Shown piece by piece: positions 34,520 through 44,041 of a DNA stretch of 64,000 nucleotides. Within the stretch, counting starts at the first letter, position 1, and every line of letters starts with the position of its first letter. The position numbers and the translations under genes were made by a program. This DNA comes from Ruminococcus sp. GTDB lineage: Bacteria; Bacillota; Clostridia; Oscillospirales; Ruminococcaceae. Location: contig JAJQIB010000039.1 in assembly GCA_021199375.1 (NCBI GenBank), positions 32,086 to 96,085 of the forward strand, given 5' to 3'. The notes under the pieces are model-generated. The model was not told where the DNA came from, did not search any database, and saw only the letters and a list, made by a program, of their open reading frames with translations.

Positions 34520-35596
34520 ATGAGCGAAAAGGAAAAGGTGCTAGTGGCAATGAGCGGCGGAGTGGATAGCTCAGTGGCTGTTAAGCTTCTTTTAGATATG
34601 GAATATGAATGTGCGGGTGCCACAATGCGGCTTTACTCTAACGAAGACATAGGAATTAGCAAATCTAAGACCTGTTGCTCACTTGATGACGTTGAAGATG
34701 CAAGATTTGTTGCTTTCAAGCTTGGAGTGGACTTTCATGTATTTAACTTTTCAACAGATTTTAACGAACAAGTGATAAATCATTTTGTAAATACATATCT
34801 TAATGGAGGAACTCCAAATCCTTGTATTGAATGTAATAAGAAACTGAAGTTTGGAAAATTTTTCGAACGAGCCAAGCTACTTGGATTCGACTACATTGCT
34901 ACGGGACATTATGTAAGACGTGAATTTGACAAAGAAAGTGGCAGATGGCAGCTTCTGCGGTCTCCTGATAGAGCTAAAGATCAAAGCTATGTGCTATATG
35001 GCATGACACAGGAGCAGCTCGCACATACGCTTTTTCCAATAGGAGAAATGAGCAAGGACGATATACGAGAAATAGCACAAAAGAATTCACTTGTAAATGC
35101 GAGCAAGCCCGATAGTCAGGATATATGCTTTATCCCAGACGGTGACTATGCAGACTTTATAGAAAAGCATGCCGGCATGCAACCAGAAGGTGATATAGTA
35201 TTAGATGATGGAAGTCTATTAGGAACTCATAAGGGACTTATACACTACACTATCGGTCAACGCAGAGGGATCGGAGTGTCATACAGTGAGCCTTTATTTG
35301 TTATTGATAAGGATTTAATAAAAAACAGGCTTATTTTAGGCACATCAGATAAGCTTTTTAGAAAAACGCTTGAAGCTGAGGATGTCAATTTCATAATGTA
35401 TGACCATCTTGATAAACCGCTTAGATGTACAGCACAGACTAGATATCATCAAATTGATAAGCCCTGCACTGTATATCCTATGGAAAATGGAAAAGTGCGT
35501 GTAGAATTTGACGAGCCTCACAAAGCAATTTGTAAAGGACAGGCAGTAGTTTTTTATAATGGCGAATATGTAGTTGGTGGAGGAACAATTCTTTAG
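34520..35596 (+). CDS. mnmA: tRNA-specific 2-thiouridylase MnmA
   Basis: Adds sulfur at U34 of Lys, Glu and Gln tRNAs. PP-loop AMSGGVDSSVA binds ATP; catalytic Cys lie in NPCIECNK and QDICFIPDG. At 358 residues it is normal length. GAAGGTGA precedes the ATG. It follows the metallophosphoesterase by 18 bp. Confidence 0.96.
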   Translation: MSEKEKVLVAMSGGVDSSVAVKLLLDMEYECAGATMRLYSNEDIGISKSKTCCSLDDVEDARFVAFKLGVDFHVFNFSTDFNEQVINHFVNTYLNGGTPNPCIECNKKLKFGKFFERAKLLGFDYIATGHYVRREFDKESGRWQLLRSPDRAKDQSYVLYGMTQEQLAHTLFPIGEMSKDDIREIAQKNSLVNASKPDSQDICFIPDGDYADFIEKHAGMQPEGDIVLDDGSLLGTHKGLIHYTIGQRRGIGVSYSEPLFVIDKDLIKNRLILGTSDKLFRKTLEAEDVNFIMYDHLDKPLRCTAQTRYHQIDKPCTVYPMENGKVRVEFDEPHKAICKGQAVVFYNGEYVVGGGTIL

Positions 35597-35709
35597 ATAT
35601 TATGAATCATATAATTCAAATATTGAAAATCAACAAAACCAAGTGCAATCTGAGACTGGTTTTGTGAAAGATGCACAAATTTGCTTATGAATTTTTATCA
35701 ATTAAAGAC

Positions 35710-35738
35710 TTGAATTGAAACGGAAAATGTGTTATAAT
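35710..35738 (+). promoter_or_regulatory. SigmaA promoter for the phosphoribosyltransferase gene
   Basis: TTGAAT (35710-35715), 17-bp spacer, TATAAT (35733-35738). Confidence 0.75.
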
Positions 35739-35773
35739 TATATTTAGAATATACGAATTGGAGGTTTTATCCT

Positions 35774-36403
35774 ATGGAAGGCAGAGCACAAACTATTGAA
35801 TCACGAAAGAACAAAAAGATAAAAATAAGCATAATACCAGGACATTTTGCGACAAATCACTCACATATAAACTATTATGTTGATATGACCGGAATTAAAA
35901 CCAGTCACAAAATGGCTAAGGCAGCAGCTGAACAGCTTGCCAACACCTATTCTTCTACTCACATTGATACTATCATTTGTCTTGAAGGAACTGAAATATT
36001 GGGTGCTTTTTTAGCGGAAAGCTTAGCATCTGGCGGAATAAATGTCGGTGAGGATATTTCGGTAATAACTCCTGAGCTAAACTCAAATAATCAGATGATT
36101 TTTAGAGATAACGTTCAAAAAAATATCTGGGGAAAACGAGTTTTACTTCTTATTTCTTCGGTTTCAACGGGTAAAACTATAAACCGTGCAATTGAATGCT
36201 TAAAGTATTATAGCGGTGAGCTTGTTGCAATCGGTTCTATCTTTTCAGCAATTACTGATTCTAATGGAATTGAGGTTCATGCTATCTTTTCGAGAGATGA
36301 CATTGCAGGATATCAAACCTTTGTTCCAAGCAAGTGCCCGATGTGTCAGCTAGGACAAAAGGTTGACGCACTTGTAAATAGCTTTGGCTATTCTAAAATA
36401 TAG
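35774..36403 (+). CDS. Phosphoribosyltransferase-like protein (OPRT-type fold)
   Basis: 209 residues, PRTase fold. The usual PRPP loop (two acidic residues then TTGGS-like) reads VLLLISSVSTGKTI here, lacking the paired acidic residues, so PRPP binding may be altered. The end carries CPMC and VDALVNSFGY. It might be a regulatory or salvage protein of nucleobase metabolism; the substrate is unassigned. Own promoter and terminator make it monocistronic. Confidence 0.7.
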   Translation: MEGRAQTIESRKNKKIKISIIPGHFATNHSHINYYVDMTGIKTSHKMAKAAAEQLANTYSSTHIDTIICLEGTEILGAFLAESLASGGINVGEDISVITPELNSNNQMIFRDNVQKNIWGKRVLLLISSVSTGKTINRAIECLKYYSGELVAIGSIFSAITDSNGIEVHAIFSRDDIAGYQTFVPSKCPMCQLGQKVDALVNSFGYSKI

Positions 36404-36440
36404 TTAGATCACCTTTTTTTAAAAATACCTCAACACTGCA

Positions 36441-36479
36441 AGCCCCTAATCTAAATCTAGATTAGGGGCTGCTCTTTTT
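36441..36479 (+). terminator. Terminator after the phosphoribosyltransferase gene
   Basis: Perfect 13-bp stem AGCCCCTAATCTA/TAGATTAGGGGCT, then GCTCTTTTT. Because it lies between convergent genes it may act in both directions. Confidence 0.92.
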
Positions 36480-36501
36480 AATCAAATACAACAGTGAACA
36501 A

Positions 36502-36759
36502 TTATTTTTTGAAAAGACTGCGTCGTTTCTTTTCGTAGGGCTCAACCCTGAGATCTAAAACCTTATAACCTTTTTCCTTTACTGCATTTTTAATACTTGT
36601 AACATCTGGTGTGCTATCAAGTATAATCTCAGCAGTGCCTGAGGTGTGAGACGCTGTAACCTTTGCTTTTGAGTCACATACCTTGCGAATGGCATCACAA
36701 ACATGAGCCTCGCACATTCCACACATCATTCCGTCAATAGTAAGTGTAACCTTATTCAT
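36502..36759 (-). CDS. copZ: Heavy-metal-associated (HMA) copper chaperone-like protein
   Basis: 85 residues with one HMA fold. The metal motif GMMCGMCEAHV (Cys-x-x-Cys) lies at residue 12. It should bind Cu(I) and deliver it to CopA. It is the last gene of the tcdA-csoR-copA-copZ unit, 21 bp after copA. A basic C-terminal tail (KKRRSLFKK) is present. Confidence 0.88.
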   Translation of the reverse strand: MNKVTLTIDGMMCGMCEAHVCDAIRKVCDSKAKVTASHTSGTAEIILDSTPDVTSIKNAVKEKGYKVLDLRVEPYEKKRRSLFKK

Positions 36760-36780
36760 AGTAAATACCTCCTGTTAATT

Positions 36781-39318
36781 TTATCTATTGATTGATTTGA
36801 CTTTGTATCCTTGCTTAGTAATAGCATTCTTTATCACTTTGTCTGAAACCTCTTTACTTAGAGTAATCTCTGCTGTCCCCTTTTCATGATTTGCAACAGC
36901 ACTATCAATTTCATCAAGCTCTTCTAGTGCTTTTTTTACTGCATTTTCGCAATGTGAACACATCATTCCTTCAATATTAACTAAAACATCAAAGCGATTA
37001 ATGGGTTCATTTTCAAGATTATTTAGTTTTGGTAAAGCAATTTCTTTTTTTACAGGCTTATCATGCTTATTGTCTTTAATTTTAAATAGATTTAATCGTA
37101 ATGCATTTGATACTACACAAAATGAGGAAAGACTCATTGCTGCAGCTCCAAACATTGGATTTAGCTTCCAGCCGAAAAGTGGGATAAATGCTCCTGCTGC
37201 AAGTGGAATACCAATGCAGTTATAGAAGAAAGCCCAGAATAGATTTTCATGTATATTTTTTAGGGTCGCGCGACTTAAACGTACTGCCGACACGACATCT
37301 GACAATTGACTTTTCATTAAAACAATATCAGCAGCATCAATTGCAACATCAGCGCCTGCTCCTATTGCAAGACCTATATCAGCCCGTGTTAGCGCCGGTG
37401 CATCATTTATTCCATCCCCAACCATTGCAACCTTTCCAAATTCCTTTAATTTGCGAATAACAGCTTCTTTACCGTCCGGAAGAACACCGGCAACAACCTC
37501 ATCAACTCCGACCTGCTTGCCAATAGCATTAGCTGTTTTAACATTGTCACCTGTAAGCATAACAACCTTGATTCCCATGTTTTGAAGCTGATGTATAGCA
37601 TCGGGACTATCTTTCTTTATAGTATCAGCTACAGCTATTATACCGACAAGCTGTCCATCCTTTGTAAACAAAAGCGGTGTTTTGCCACTTTCAGCAAGCT
37701 CCTCAGCTTTGCTTTTGAGCGAAGAAGGAATAATTACCTTTTCACTGATAAATTTCATGCTGCCGCCCAAAATCTCGACATCATCTAATACTGCACTAAG
37801 CCCGTTACCTGGGAGCGCCTTAAAATCAGATACTGACTTGATTTCCCTGCCCTCCTGTTCAGCTTTTGACATTATAGCTTTTGCTAAAGGGTGTTCACTT
37901 TTAATTTCAAGTGCATAAGCTATATCCAAAAGCTCACTATCTTTATAGCCTTCAGCAGGAATTATATCGGTAATCTTGGGTGAGCCTTCAGTTATTGTTC
38001 CAGTTTTGTCCAATACTACAATTTGCACTTTGCCAGCTTCCTCAAGTGAAACAGCAGTTTTAAATAAGATGCCATTTTTAGCTCCCAATCCATTTCCGAC
38101 CATAATTGCTACAGGAGTTGCAAGTCCTAAAGCACATGGACAAGATATTACGAGAACTGAAATTCCTCTTGCAAGTGCGAAGGCAAATGTTTGACCACAA
38201 AGGAGCCATATAGCTGTTGTTATTATAGCGATTATAATTACAGTAGGGACAAATATTCCTGACACCTTGTCGGCAATTTTAGCTATAGGAGCTTTAGTTG
38301 CCGCTGCATCACTCACCATTTTTATTATTTGAGAGAGAGAAGTATCCTCACCTACTCTTGTAGCCTTGCATTTTATATATCCCGATTGATTTATTGTAGC
38401 TGCACAAACAGTATCTCCTACTGTTTTATCAACGGGAATGCTCTCGCCAGTAAGTGCCGTTTCATCAATAGCACTAGATCCTTCAGTAACAATACCATCA
38501 ACAGGTATATTTTCTCCAGGACGAACAACAAAAATATCGTCTTTAAGTACCTTATCAATTGGAACGGTTAGCTCTTCTCCATTTTTTAAAATAACCGCCT
38601 GTTTGGGAGCTAGCTTCATAAGTCCTTTTAGTGCATCAGTAGTTTTTCCCTTAGACCTTGCTTCAAGCATTTTACCAACTGTGATTAATGTTAAAATCAT
38701 AGCAGCTGATTCAAAATAAAACTCATCCATATAGGTCATGACTAATTCATCATTACCTTTAACTACAGCATCTGTCATCATAAATAGAGCATAAACACTC
38801 CACGCATATGATGCAAAGGAACCCATTGCAACAAGTGTATCCATGTTTGGTGAACGATGTAGGAGTCCTTTGGTGCCACTAATAAAAAACTTTTGATTTA
38901 TTATCATTACAATAGTAGCTAGTAACAGCTGTACTAATCCCATTGCTACATGATTTCCTTCAAACCAGCTTGGTAAAGGCCAATTCCACATCATATGACC
39001 CATTGAAAAATACATAAGTATTACTAAAAAACCAACAGATGCTATAAGTCTTTTCTTAAGAATAGGTGTTTCATGATCTTTTAATGCTTCTTCATCTGAA
39101 GATGATGCTGAATTTGTATTGCCTTTTAATTGTGCTCCGTAACCGGCTGCAGTAACAGCAGATATTATCTCCTTAGATGATGCTGTGCCTTCAACACCCA
39201 TAGAATTTGTAAGTAGACTTACTGAACATGAGGTTACACCATTTACTTGGCTTACAGCTTTTTCAACTCTTGCAGAACAAGCTGCACAGCTCATTCCTGT
39301 TACAGTGTACTGTTCCAA
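36781..39318 (-). CDS. copA: Copper-translocating P-type ATPase
   Basis: P1B-type ATPase exporting Cu(I). An N-terminal HMA domain has [10 protein letters not shown], followed by eight membrane helices with the CPC motif (SCPCALG), phosphorylation site [13 protein letters not shown] and GDGINDAP. A second HMA domain sits at the C-terminus ([11 protein letters not shown]), which is less common. It lies 18 bp after csoR. Length 845 fits the two metal-binding domains. Confidence 0.96.
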   Translation of the reverse strand: MEQYTVTGMSCAACSARVEKAVSQVNGVTSCSVSLLTNSMGVEGTASSKEIISAVTAAGYGAQLKGNTNSASSSDEEALKDHETPILKKRLIASVGFLVILMYFSMGHMMWNWPLPSWFEGNHVAMGLVQLLLATIVMIINQKFFISGTKGLLHRSPNMDTLVAMGSFASYAWSVYALFMMTDAVVKGNDELVMTYMDEFYFESAAMILTLITVGKMLEARSKGKTTDALKGLMKLAPKQAVILKNGEELTVPIDKVLKDDIFVVRPGENIPVDGIVTEGSSAIDETALTGESIPVDKTVGDTVCAATINQSGYIKCKATRVGEDTSLSQIIKMVSDAAATKAPIAKIADKVSGIFVPTVIIIAIITTAIWLLCGQTFAFALARGISVLVISCPCALGLATPVAIMVGNGLGAKNGILFKTAVSLEEAGKVQIVVLDKTGTITEGSPKITDIIPAEGYKDSELLDIAYALEIKSEHPLAKAIMSKAEQEGREIKSVSDFKALPGNGLSAVLDDVEILGGSMKFISEKVIIPSSLKSKAEELAESGKTPLLFTKDGQLVGIIAVADTIKKDSPDAIHQLQNMGIKVVMLTGDNVKTANAIGKQVGVDEVVAGVLPDGKEAVIRKLKEFGKVAMVGDGINDAPALTRADIGLAIGAGADVAIDAADIVLMKSQLSDVVSAVRLSRATLKNIHENLFWAFFYNCIGIPLAAGAFIPLFGWKLNPMFGAAAMSLSSFCVVSNALRLNLFKIKDNKHDKPVKKEIALPKLNNLENEPINRFDVLVNIEGMMCSHCENAVKKALEELDEIDSAVANHEKGTAEITLSKEVSDKVIKNAITKQGYKVKSINR

Positions 39319-39336
39319 AACATAAACCTCCCAATA

Positions 39337-39666
39337 TTACTTCATTAGCTTTTGTAAGGTATTGACAAGATCGTCTATGACTTCATCCTTACCATCTCTA
39401 ATATCATCAGCTACACAGGTTCTGATGTGATTTGCAAGCAGTTCTTTATTAAAGGAATTAAGAGCTGCTCCGGCAGCAGATGATTGAATGAGTATATCTG
39501 TGCAATACGCATTATTTTCAACCATACGCTTTATTCCTCGGATTTGACCTTCTATACGGTTAAGTCGATTAATAAGCTTTTGATATTCCTCGGTTGAGCG
39601 TTCTTTAGTTTTTTTGCTTAAGCAACAGCATTCACATTCACTTGTATTTTTATCTTTATCTTCCAT
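39337..39666 (-). CDS. csoR: CsoR-family copper-sensing repressor
   Basis: DUF156-type helical repressor that releases DNA when bound to Cu(I). Cys-His-Cys ligands appear as YCTDIL and HIRTC. RLNRIEGQIRGIKRMV is the characteristic start. An extra Cys-rich N-terminal segment (CECCC) is unusual and could add metal binding. Autoregulation through the operator at 40485-40503 is inferred. Confidence 0.93.
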   Translation of the reverse strand: MEDKDKNTSECECCCLSKKTKERSTEEYQKLINRLNRIEGQIRGIKRMVENNAYCTDILIQSSAAGAALNSFNKELLANHIRTCVADDIRDGKDEVIDDLVNTLQKLMK

Positions 39667-39701
39667 GTTATAGTTCTCCTTTGCCTTAATTTTTATACTT
39701 A

Positions 39702-40445
39702 TTACTCGTCAATTTCAACTCTTGACAAGTCTTTAATAACCTCACCTGCAATAATTAAACCTGCAACGGATGGCACAAATGATACACTTCCAGGAATTGA
39801 CTTTCTGTTAGTTTTTTTCTCTGACGAATCAGCTGAATAGATAGAATTTTGATGTGGAGTAATACTTTTTTCTGTCGAATAAATAACCTTAAGATTATCA
39901 ATACCTCGTTTTCTGCACTCTTGTCTAATAACTTTAGCAAGTGGACAAACAGAGGTTTTATAGATATCAGCAACCTCAAACCTCGTAGGATCTAGCTTGT
40001 TACCTGCCCCCATACAGCTAATAATTGGCACATTACTTTTTTTGGCTTTTTCAATTATTTCAAGCTTAGCTGCTACCGTGTCAACAGCATCGACAACATA
40101 TGAATATCTCGAAAAGTCAAATTCACTTGAATTTTCAGGAAGAAAAAAGCATTTATATACGTCTACCTTTGCATCAGGGTTTATATCAAGTATACGTTCT
40201 TTCATAACATCTACTTTATAAAGGCTAATTGTTTTTCTTGTTGCTATGATTTGTCTATTGATATTTGAAGGAGATATTTTATCGTTATCTATTAAAACAA
40301 AAGAACCTATACCACTTCTTGCAAGTGCCTCAACGGTGTATCCTCCTACGCCACCAATACCAAACACTGCTACACAGGAGTCCGAAAGACGTTTAATAGC
40401 TTCACTTCCTAACAACATTTCCGTTCTTGAAAATTGATCATCCAC
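39702..40445 (-). CDS. tcdA: tRNA threonylcarbamoyladenosine dehydratase (TcdA/ThiF family)
   Basis: E1-like enzyme that cyclises t6A to ct6A at position 37 of tRNA. ATP loop GIGGVGGYTVEALARSGIG and DNDKISPSNINRQ are present. Length 247 is normal. GTG start at 40445 after AAGGAGC. It is the first gene of the copper-regulated transcript and is followed by csoR 35 bp downstream. The physiological reason for such a position is not clear. Confidence 0.9.
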   Translation of the reverse strand: MDDQFSRTEMLLGSEAIKRLSDSCVAVFGIGGVGGYTVEALARSGIGSFVLIDNDKISPSNINRQIIATRKTISLYKVDVMKERILDINPDAKVDVYKCFFLPENSSEFDFSRYSYVVDAVDTVAAKLEIIEKAKKSNVPIISCMGAGNKLDPTRFEVADIYKTSVCPLAKVIRQECRKRGIDNLKVIYSTEKSITPHQNSIYSADSSEKKTNRKSIPGSVSFVPSVAGLIIAGEVIKDLSRVEIDE

Positions 40446-40480
40446 TTTAAATAGCTCCTTATGTATATACTCTATTATAT

Positions 40481-40509
40481 ATTATATACCCTACGGGGGT
40501 ATATTTCAA
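40481..40509 (-). promoter_or_regulatory. SigmaA promoter of the tcdA-csoR-copA-copZ operon
   Basis: On the minus strand TTGAAA (40509-40504), 17-bp spacer filled by a palindrome, TATAAT (40486-40481). Confidence 0.82.
40485..40503. promoter_or_regulatory. CsoR-type operator (TATACCC-TACGG-GGGTATA)
   Basis: 7-bp inverted repeat with the G/C-tract-in-AT pattern of CsoR operators. It fills the space between the -35 and -10 boxes, where a bound repressor blocks polymerase. Copper induction is inferred. Confidence 0.88.
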
Positions 40510-40559
40510 GCGTTTTCAGTATAATTTACATCTGATTAATAAAATAAACACAAATTCAA

Positions 40560-40591
40560 AATAAAAGCCTGTCGAAATAACCTCGGCAGGC
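40560..40591 (-). terminator. Terminator of the tannase gene
   Basis: Minus strand: GCCTGCCG pairs with CGACAGGC, followed by TTTTAT. Confidence 0.8.
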
Positions 40592-40605
40592 AAATCAAAG
40601 CTAGT

Positions 40606-41982
40606 TTATTTGCAAATACTATCAATCCATTTAAACATTAGATCTAAATCATAATCTCCTGAGTGTGGAACATTCCATGGTGATGAATAATTAACACAGC
40701 AGCCTATTTCTTTGAGCTTTAATGTAAGTATTGCTGAGATCGCAAGTGAAGTATCTCTGTCGCATTCACCGTGTCTAATTCGAAAATACTTTGCGGTAAC
40801 AGCTTTTTCATCGTTAATGTAATACATAGGATTCATCATCTTGATTATTTGTTCGTTTGCTTTTTTACCATTTACAGTGCTGTGAAAGGTACTATATTCA
40901 GTAAAATGAGCATAGTCATTATCTTCATCACCAAAAAGATCGTTTTCTAAATTTCTCATATTAATATCGTCAAACGCAGGAGCATCCTTCATTCTGGTAA
41001 TACTATTTGCATAACCAAAAAAATCTATATCAATTACCTTATTATTTTTTATTTTAATCCAGTTATATTCAAAAAGGTCAATCCCTTTTTCTAAAGCATT
41101 TTGTGCAGAATTGATTATAACCGACTTAATATAGTCCTTAAAGCTACCATCTCCATATTTATCTAAGGTTAAAGACTCACCTTTTTCGTTTTTTAAATCA
41201 AGAGAGTTAATATAATCAGGAAACATTGCACTAAGATCTTTTGAAATATTAATTCTTGAATCTTCTAATTTGCCATCAACAGACACATATTCATCTTTAT
41301 TATCATCAGTTTTTTTATAAAAACCTCTATGATAACTATATATATTGTTAAATTGCCATTCATACGCCATGTCAGCATTATCAAGATTTGTTATGGGGCA
41401 ATAGCAGGACGAAGCGAACACGCTATCGTCTCCATCGGCGGCACCTATCTCATACAGATAATCATCATAATCGGGATGATTTCCTGTTACGCCCATAAGA
41501 CACGAAAGTGCTCCTCCTGCACTTGTACCATTTGTGATTATTTTATTTGTATCTCCTGGAATGCTAGACGAAAAACTGCGCAGGTAACGAACTGCCGCTT
41601 TATAATCGACAATACACGCAGGAGCCTTGCCGTAATTTTTGCCGTTTTTAGTTTTAAGCGTTTTACCACGAATTGATGGCGAAACTACTACATAACCATG
41701 CAAAAGAGCTTGTCTAATTGTATAGCTTTCAGATACCTCTTGAATATAACCTGGAAAGTATCCACCAACCGAATTTGGTATAAAAATTGGTGCATTATTT
41801 ATATTATAACCATTTATGCTTTGCCCATCATAAAAAGATAAAGGGACATAAATATTAAGTCTATGAAAGATATCGTCAATAGGCTTGTCAACAAAGAGTA
41901 TATCTCTGTATTCACGATAATGTATTCTTTTATCGTCCATCTCTACAGCTTTATCAATATAGGAATTTTTATCGAAATTCAT
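40606..41982 (-). CDS. Subtype-B tannase-like esterase
   Basis: 458-residue alpha/beta hydrolase similar to bacterial TanB. The nucleophile motif is NGTSAGGALS, the acid region RHGECDRDTSLA, and His lies in VPHSG. The N-terminus (DDKRIHYREYRDILFVDKPID) also matches the family from memory. No signal peptide, so a cytoplasmic enzyme hydrolysing galloyl or related esters is likely. GAGGAG precedes ATG 41982; the track start is rejected. A second, exported homologue lies at 21501-23822. Confidence 0.82.
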   Translation of the reverse strand: MNFDKNSYIDKAVEMDDKRIHYREYRDILFVDKPIDDIFHRLNIYVPLSFYDGQSINGYNINNAPIFIPNSVGGYFPGYIQEVSESYTIRQALLHGYVVVSPSIRGKTLKTKNGKNYGKAPACIVDYKAAVRYLRSFSSSIPGDTNKIITNGTSAGGALSCLMGVTGNHPDYDDYLYEIGAADGDDSVFASSCYCPITNLDNADMAYEWQFNNIYSYHRGFYKKTDDNKDEYVSVDGKLEDSRINISKDLSAMFPDYINSLDLKNEKGESLTLDKYGDGSFKDYIKSVIINSAQNALEKGIDLFEYNWIKIKNNKVIDIDFFGYANSITRMKDAPAFDDINMRNLENDLFGDEDNDYAHFTEYSTFHSTVNGKKANEQIIKMMNPMYYINDEKAVTAKYFRIRHGECDRDTSLAISAILTLKLKEIGCCVNYSSPWNVPHSGDYDLDLMFKWIDSICK

Positions 41983-42001
41983 TTTTATTCTCCTCAACTT
42001 C

Positions 42002-42040
42002 AAAAAAAAGCGGATTCTATTCAACTGAAATCCGCTTTTA
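42002..42040 (-). terminator. Terminator after clpX
   Basis: Minus strand: AGCGGATT pairs with AATCCGCT around a 12-nt loop, followed by eight T residues. Confidence 0.85.
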
Positions 42041-42045
42041 TGGTT

Positions 42046-43314
42046 TTATCCTGTTAATCTTTCTGAATTCTCAAAATGAGAAATCTGAGGAGGCTCAATT
42101 CCATTTACTGTTCGCTCATTGATAACAATCTTAGAAATTGTCTTATCAGAAGGAGCATCAAACATTATGTGAGTTAAAGTGTGCTCAACTATTGCACGAA
42201 GACCTCTTGCACCTGTTTTTTGTTCAATAGCCTTTTGAGCGATAGCTTTCATTGCATCATCAGTAACCTCAAAATCAATATTATCAAGCTTAAAAAGCTT
42301 AGTATATTGCTTTAAAAGCGAATTTTTAGGCTCGGTGAGTATGCGACAAAGTGCGTTTTCATCAAGCTCATCAAGTACAGTAATTATAGGAAACCTACCT
42401 ACAAGCTCAGGAACGATTCCGTATTTCACAAGATCATGAGGAACAACCTTTTTCATAACATCATGCTCCTCATCTTGCTTAAATACATTAGCACCGAATC
42501 CCATCGAAGATGAATCAGTTCTCTTTTTGATTACAGCTTCTAATCCTTCAAATGCTCCGCCACATATGAAAAGAATATTCTTAGTATCGATTTGAATGAA
42601 CTCTTGGTGAGGATGCTTTCTTCCGCCCTGAGGAGGCACATTAGATACTGTACCCTCTACGATTTTAAGAAGAGCCTGTTGAACTCCCTCACCGCTTACA
42701 TCACGAGTTATTGATGTGTTTTCAGACTTTCTGGAAATCTTATCAATCTCATCAATATATATAATACCCTTTTCTGCCGCTTCAACATCATAATCAGCTG
42801 CCTGAATAAGTCGAGTAAGAACATTTTCAACATCATCTCCAACATAGCCAGCTTCAGTAAGAGTAGTTGCATCTGCAATTGCAAATGGTACATTTAAAAG
42901 CTTGGCAAGTGTTTGAGCAAGTAATGTTTTGCCTGTGCCTGTCGGACCTAAAAGCAATACGTTACTCTTTTGAATTTCAACATCATCCTGATTTGTATCT
43001 TCAAGAGAAAGTATGCGCTTGTAATGATTATAAACAGCAACTGCAAGTGAGATTTTAGCCTCATCTTGACCTATGATGTACTCATCAAGAACTGCTTTGA
43101 TCTCAACAGGAGTATGCAATACAATACCATCTTTATAATCCTCAATCTCAGAAGATAAATCAACATTTGACTCAGTCGATTGTTGACTCAAAAGATTATA
43201 GCATAAAGTTACACACTCATCACAGATGTGGTTATTATCAGCTGAAAAAATGTATTTTACCTTTGTTTCTGGCTTTCCACAAAAAATACATCTTTTGATA
43301 TCATCATTTGCCAT
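42046..43314 (-). CDS. clpX: ClpX ATPase subunit of ClpXP protease
   Basis: AAA+ unfoldase that feeds substrates to ClpP. The N-terminal zinc-binding domain (CIFC, CDEC) is followed by Walker [13 protein letters not shown], Walker B YIDEIDKI and the pore loop region (GYVGDDVE). Start at ATG 43314 after AAGGA; the track extends three codons. clpP ends 19 bp upstream, so the two are co-transcribed. Confidence 0.97.
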   Translation of the reverse strand: MANDDIKRCIFCGKPETKVKYIFSADNNHICDECVTLCYNLLSQQSTESNVDLSSEIEDYKDGIVLHTPVEIKAVLDEYIIGQDEAKISLAVAVYNHYKRILSLEDTNQDDVEIQKSNVLLLGPTGTGKTLLAQTLAKLLNVPFAIADATTLTEAGYVGDDVENVLTRLIQAADYDVEAAEKGIIYIDEIDKISRKSENTSITRDVSGEGVQQALLKIVEGTVSNVPPQGGRKHPHQEFIQIDTKNILFICGGAFEGLEAVIKKRTDSSSMGFGANVFKQDEEHDVMKKVVPHDLVKYGIVPELVGRFPIITVLDELDENALCRILTEPKNSLLKQYTKLFKLDNIDFEVTDDAMKAIAQKAIEQKTGARGLRAIVEHTLTHIMFDAPSDKTISKIVINERTVNGIEPPQISHFENSERLTG

Positions 43315-43333
43315 AATTATCAATCCTTACTAT

Positions 43334-43924
43334 CTATCTGTGAGTTATAACCTTATCGATAAGACCATAATCAGCTGCTTCTTGTGCAGACATATAATTA
43401 TCGCGCTCAGTATCGATATTTATTTGTTCTATAGGCTTTCCTGTGTTTTCAGACAAGATTCTATTCATCTTTTCACGAGTTTTAACCATATGATCTGATG
43501 CAATCTTTATATCTGTACACTGACCGGATATACCGTTGCCGCCTATAAGTGGCTGATGGATTAATATTTCACTATTAGGAAGCGAATAGCGCTTGCCCTT
43601 AGCACCGCTTGAAAGCAAAAATGCACCCATAGAAGCTGCCATTCCAATGCAAATTGTAGATACATCACACTTGATATATTGCATTGTATCATAAATAGCC
43701 ATTCCTGAAGTGATCACTCCTCCGGGGCTATCAATGTATAGATCTATATCCTTTTCGGGATCCTGACCTTCAAGATAGAGTAGCTGTGCTATAACAACAC
43801 TCGCAACTGAATCATCGATTTGACCACTAAGCATTATAATTCTATCATTTAGCAGTCTTGAAAAGATATCATAGCTGCGCTCTCCCCTACTCGTCTGTTC
43901 AATAACATAAGGTACTAATGCCAT
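43334..43924 (-). CDS. clpP: ClpP protease subunit
   Basis: Serine protease forming double heptamer rings. Catalytic Ser in GMAASMGAF, His in EILIHQPL and Asp in DTERDNYM region are visible. The 196-residue length is normal. AGGAGGTAATTTT precedes the ATG. It lies between tig and clpX, the conserved order. Confidence 0.97.
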   Translation of the reverse strand: MALVPYVIEQTSRGERSYDIFSRLLNDRIIMLSGQIDDSVASVVIAQLLYLEGQDPEKDIDLYIDSPGGVITSGMAIYDTMQYIKCDVSTICIGMAASMGAFLLSSGAKGKRYSLPNSEILIHQPLIGGNGISGQCTDIKIASDHMVKTREKMNRILSENTGKPIEQINIDTERDNYMSAQEAADYGLIDKVITHR

Positions 43925-43992
43925 AAAATTACCTCCTATTAGGTTTCCTTTCTTAATTCTAATATTAATTTATATTTTTAAAGGTTTAATAT

Positions 43993-44027
43993 CTTTCGCC
44001 CACGCCTGTATAATTCGTGGACGAAAG
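43993..44027 (-). terminator. Hairpin between tig and clpP
   Basis: Minus strand CTTTCGTCCACG pairs with CGTGGGCGAAAG around an 11-nt loop. No T tract follows, so it may be a processing or attenuation element rather than a full terminator. Confidence 0.6.
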
Positions 44028-44041
44028 TAAACCATATCAAA

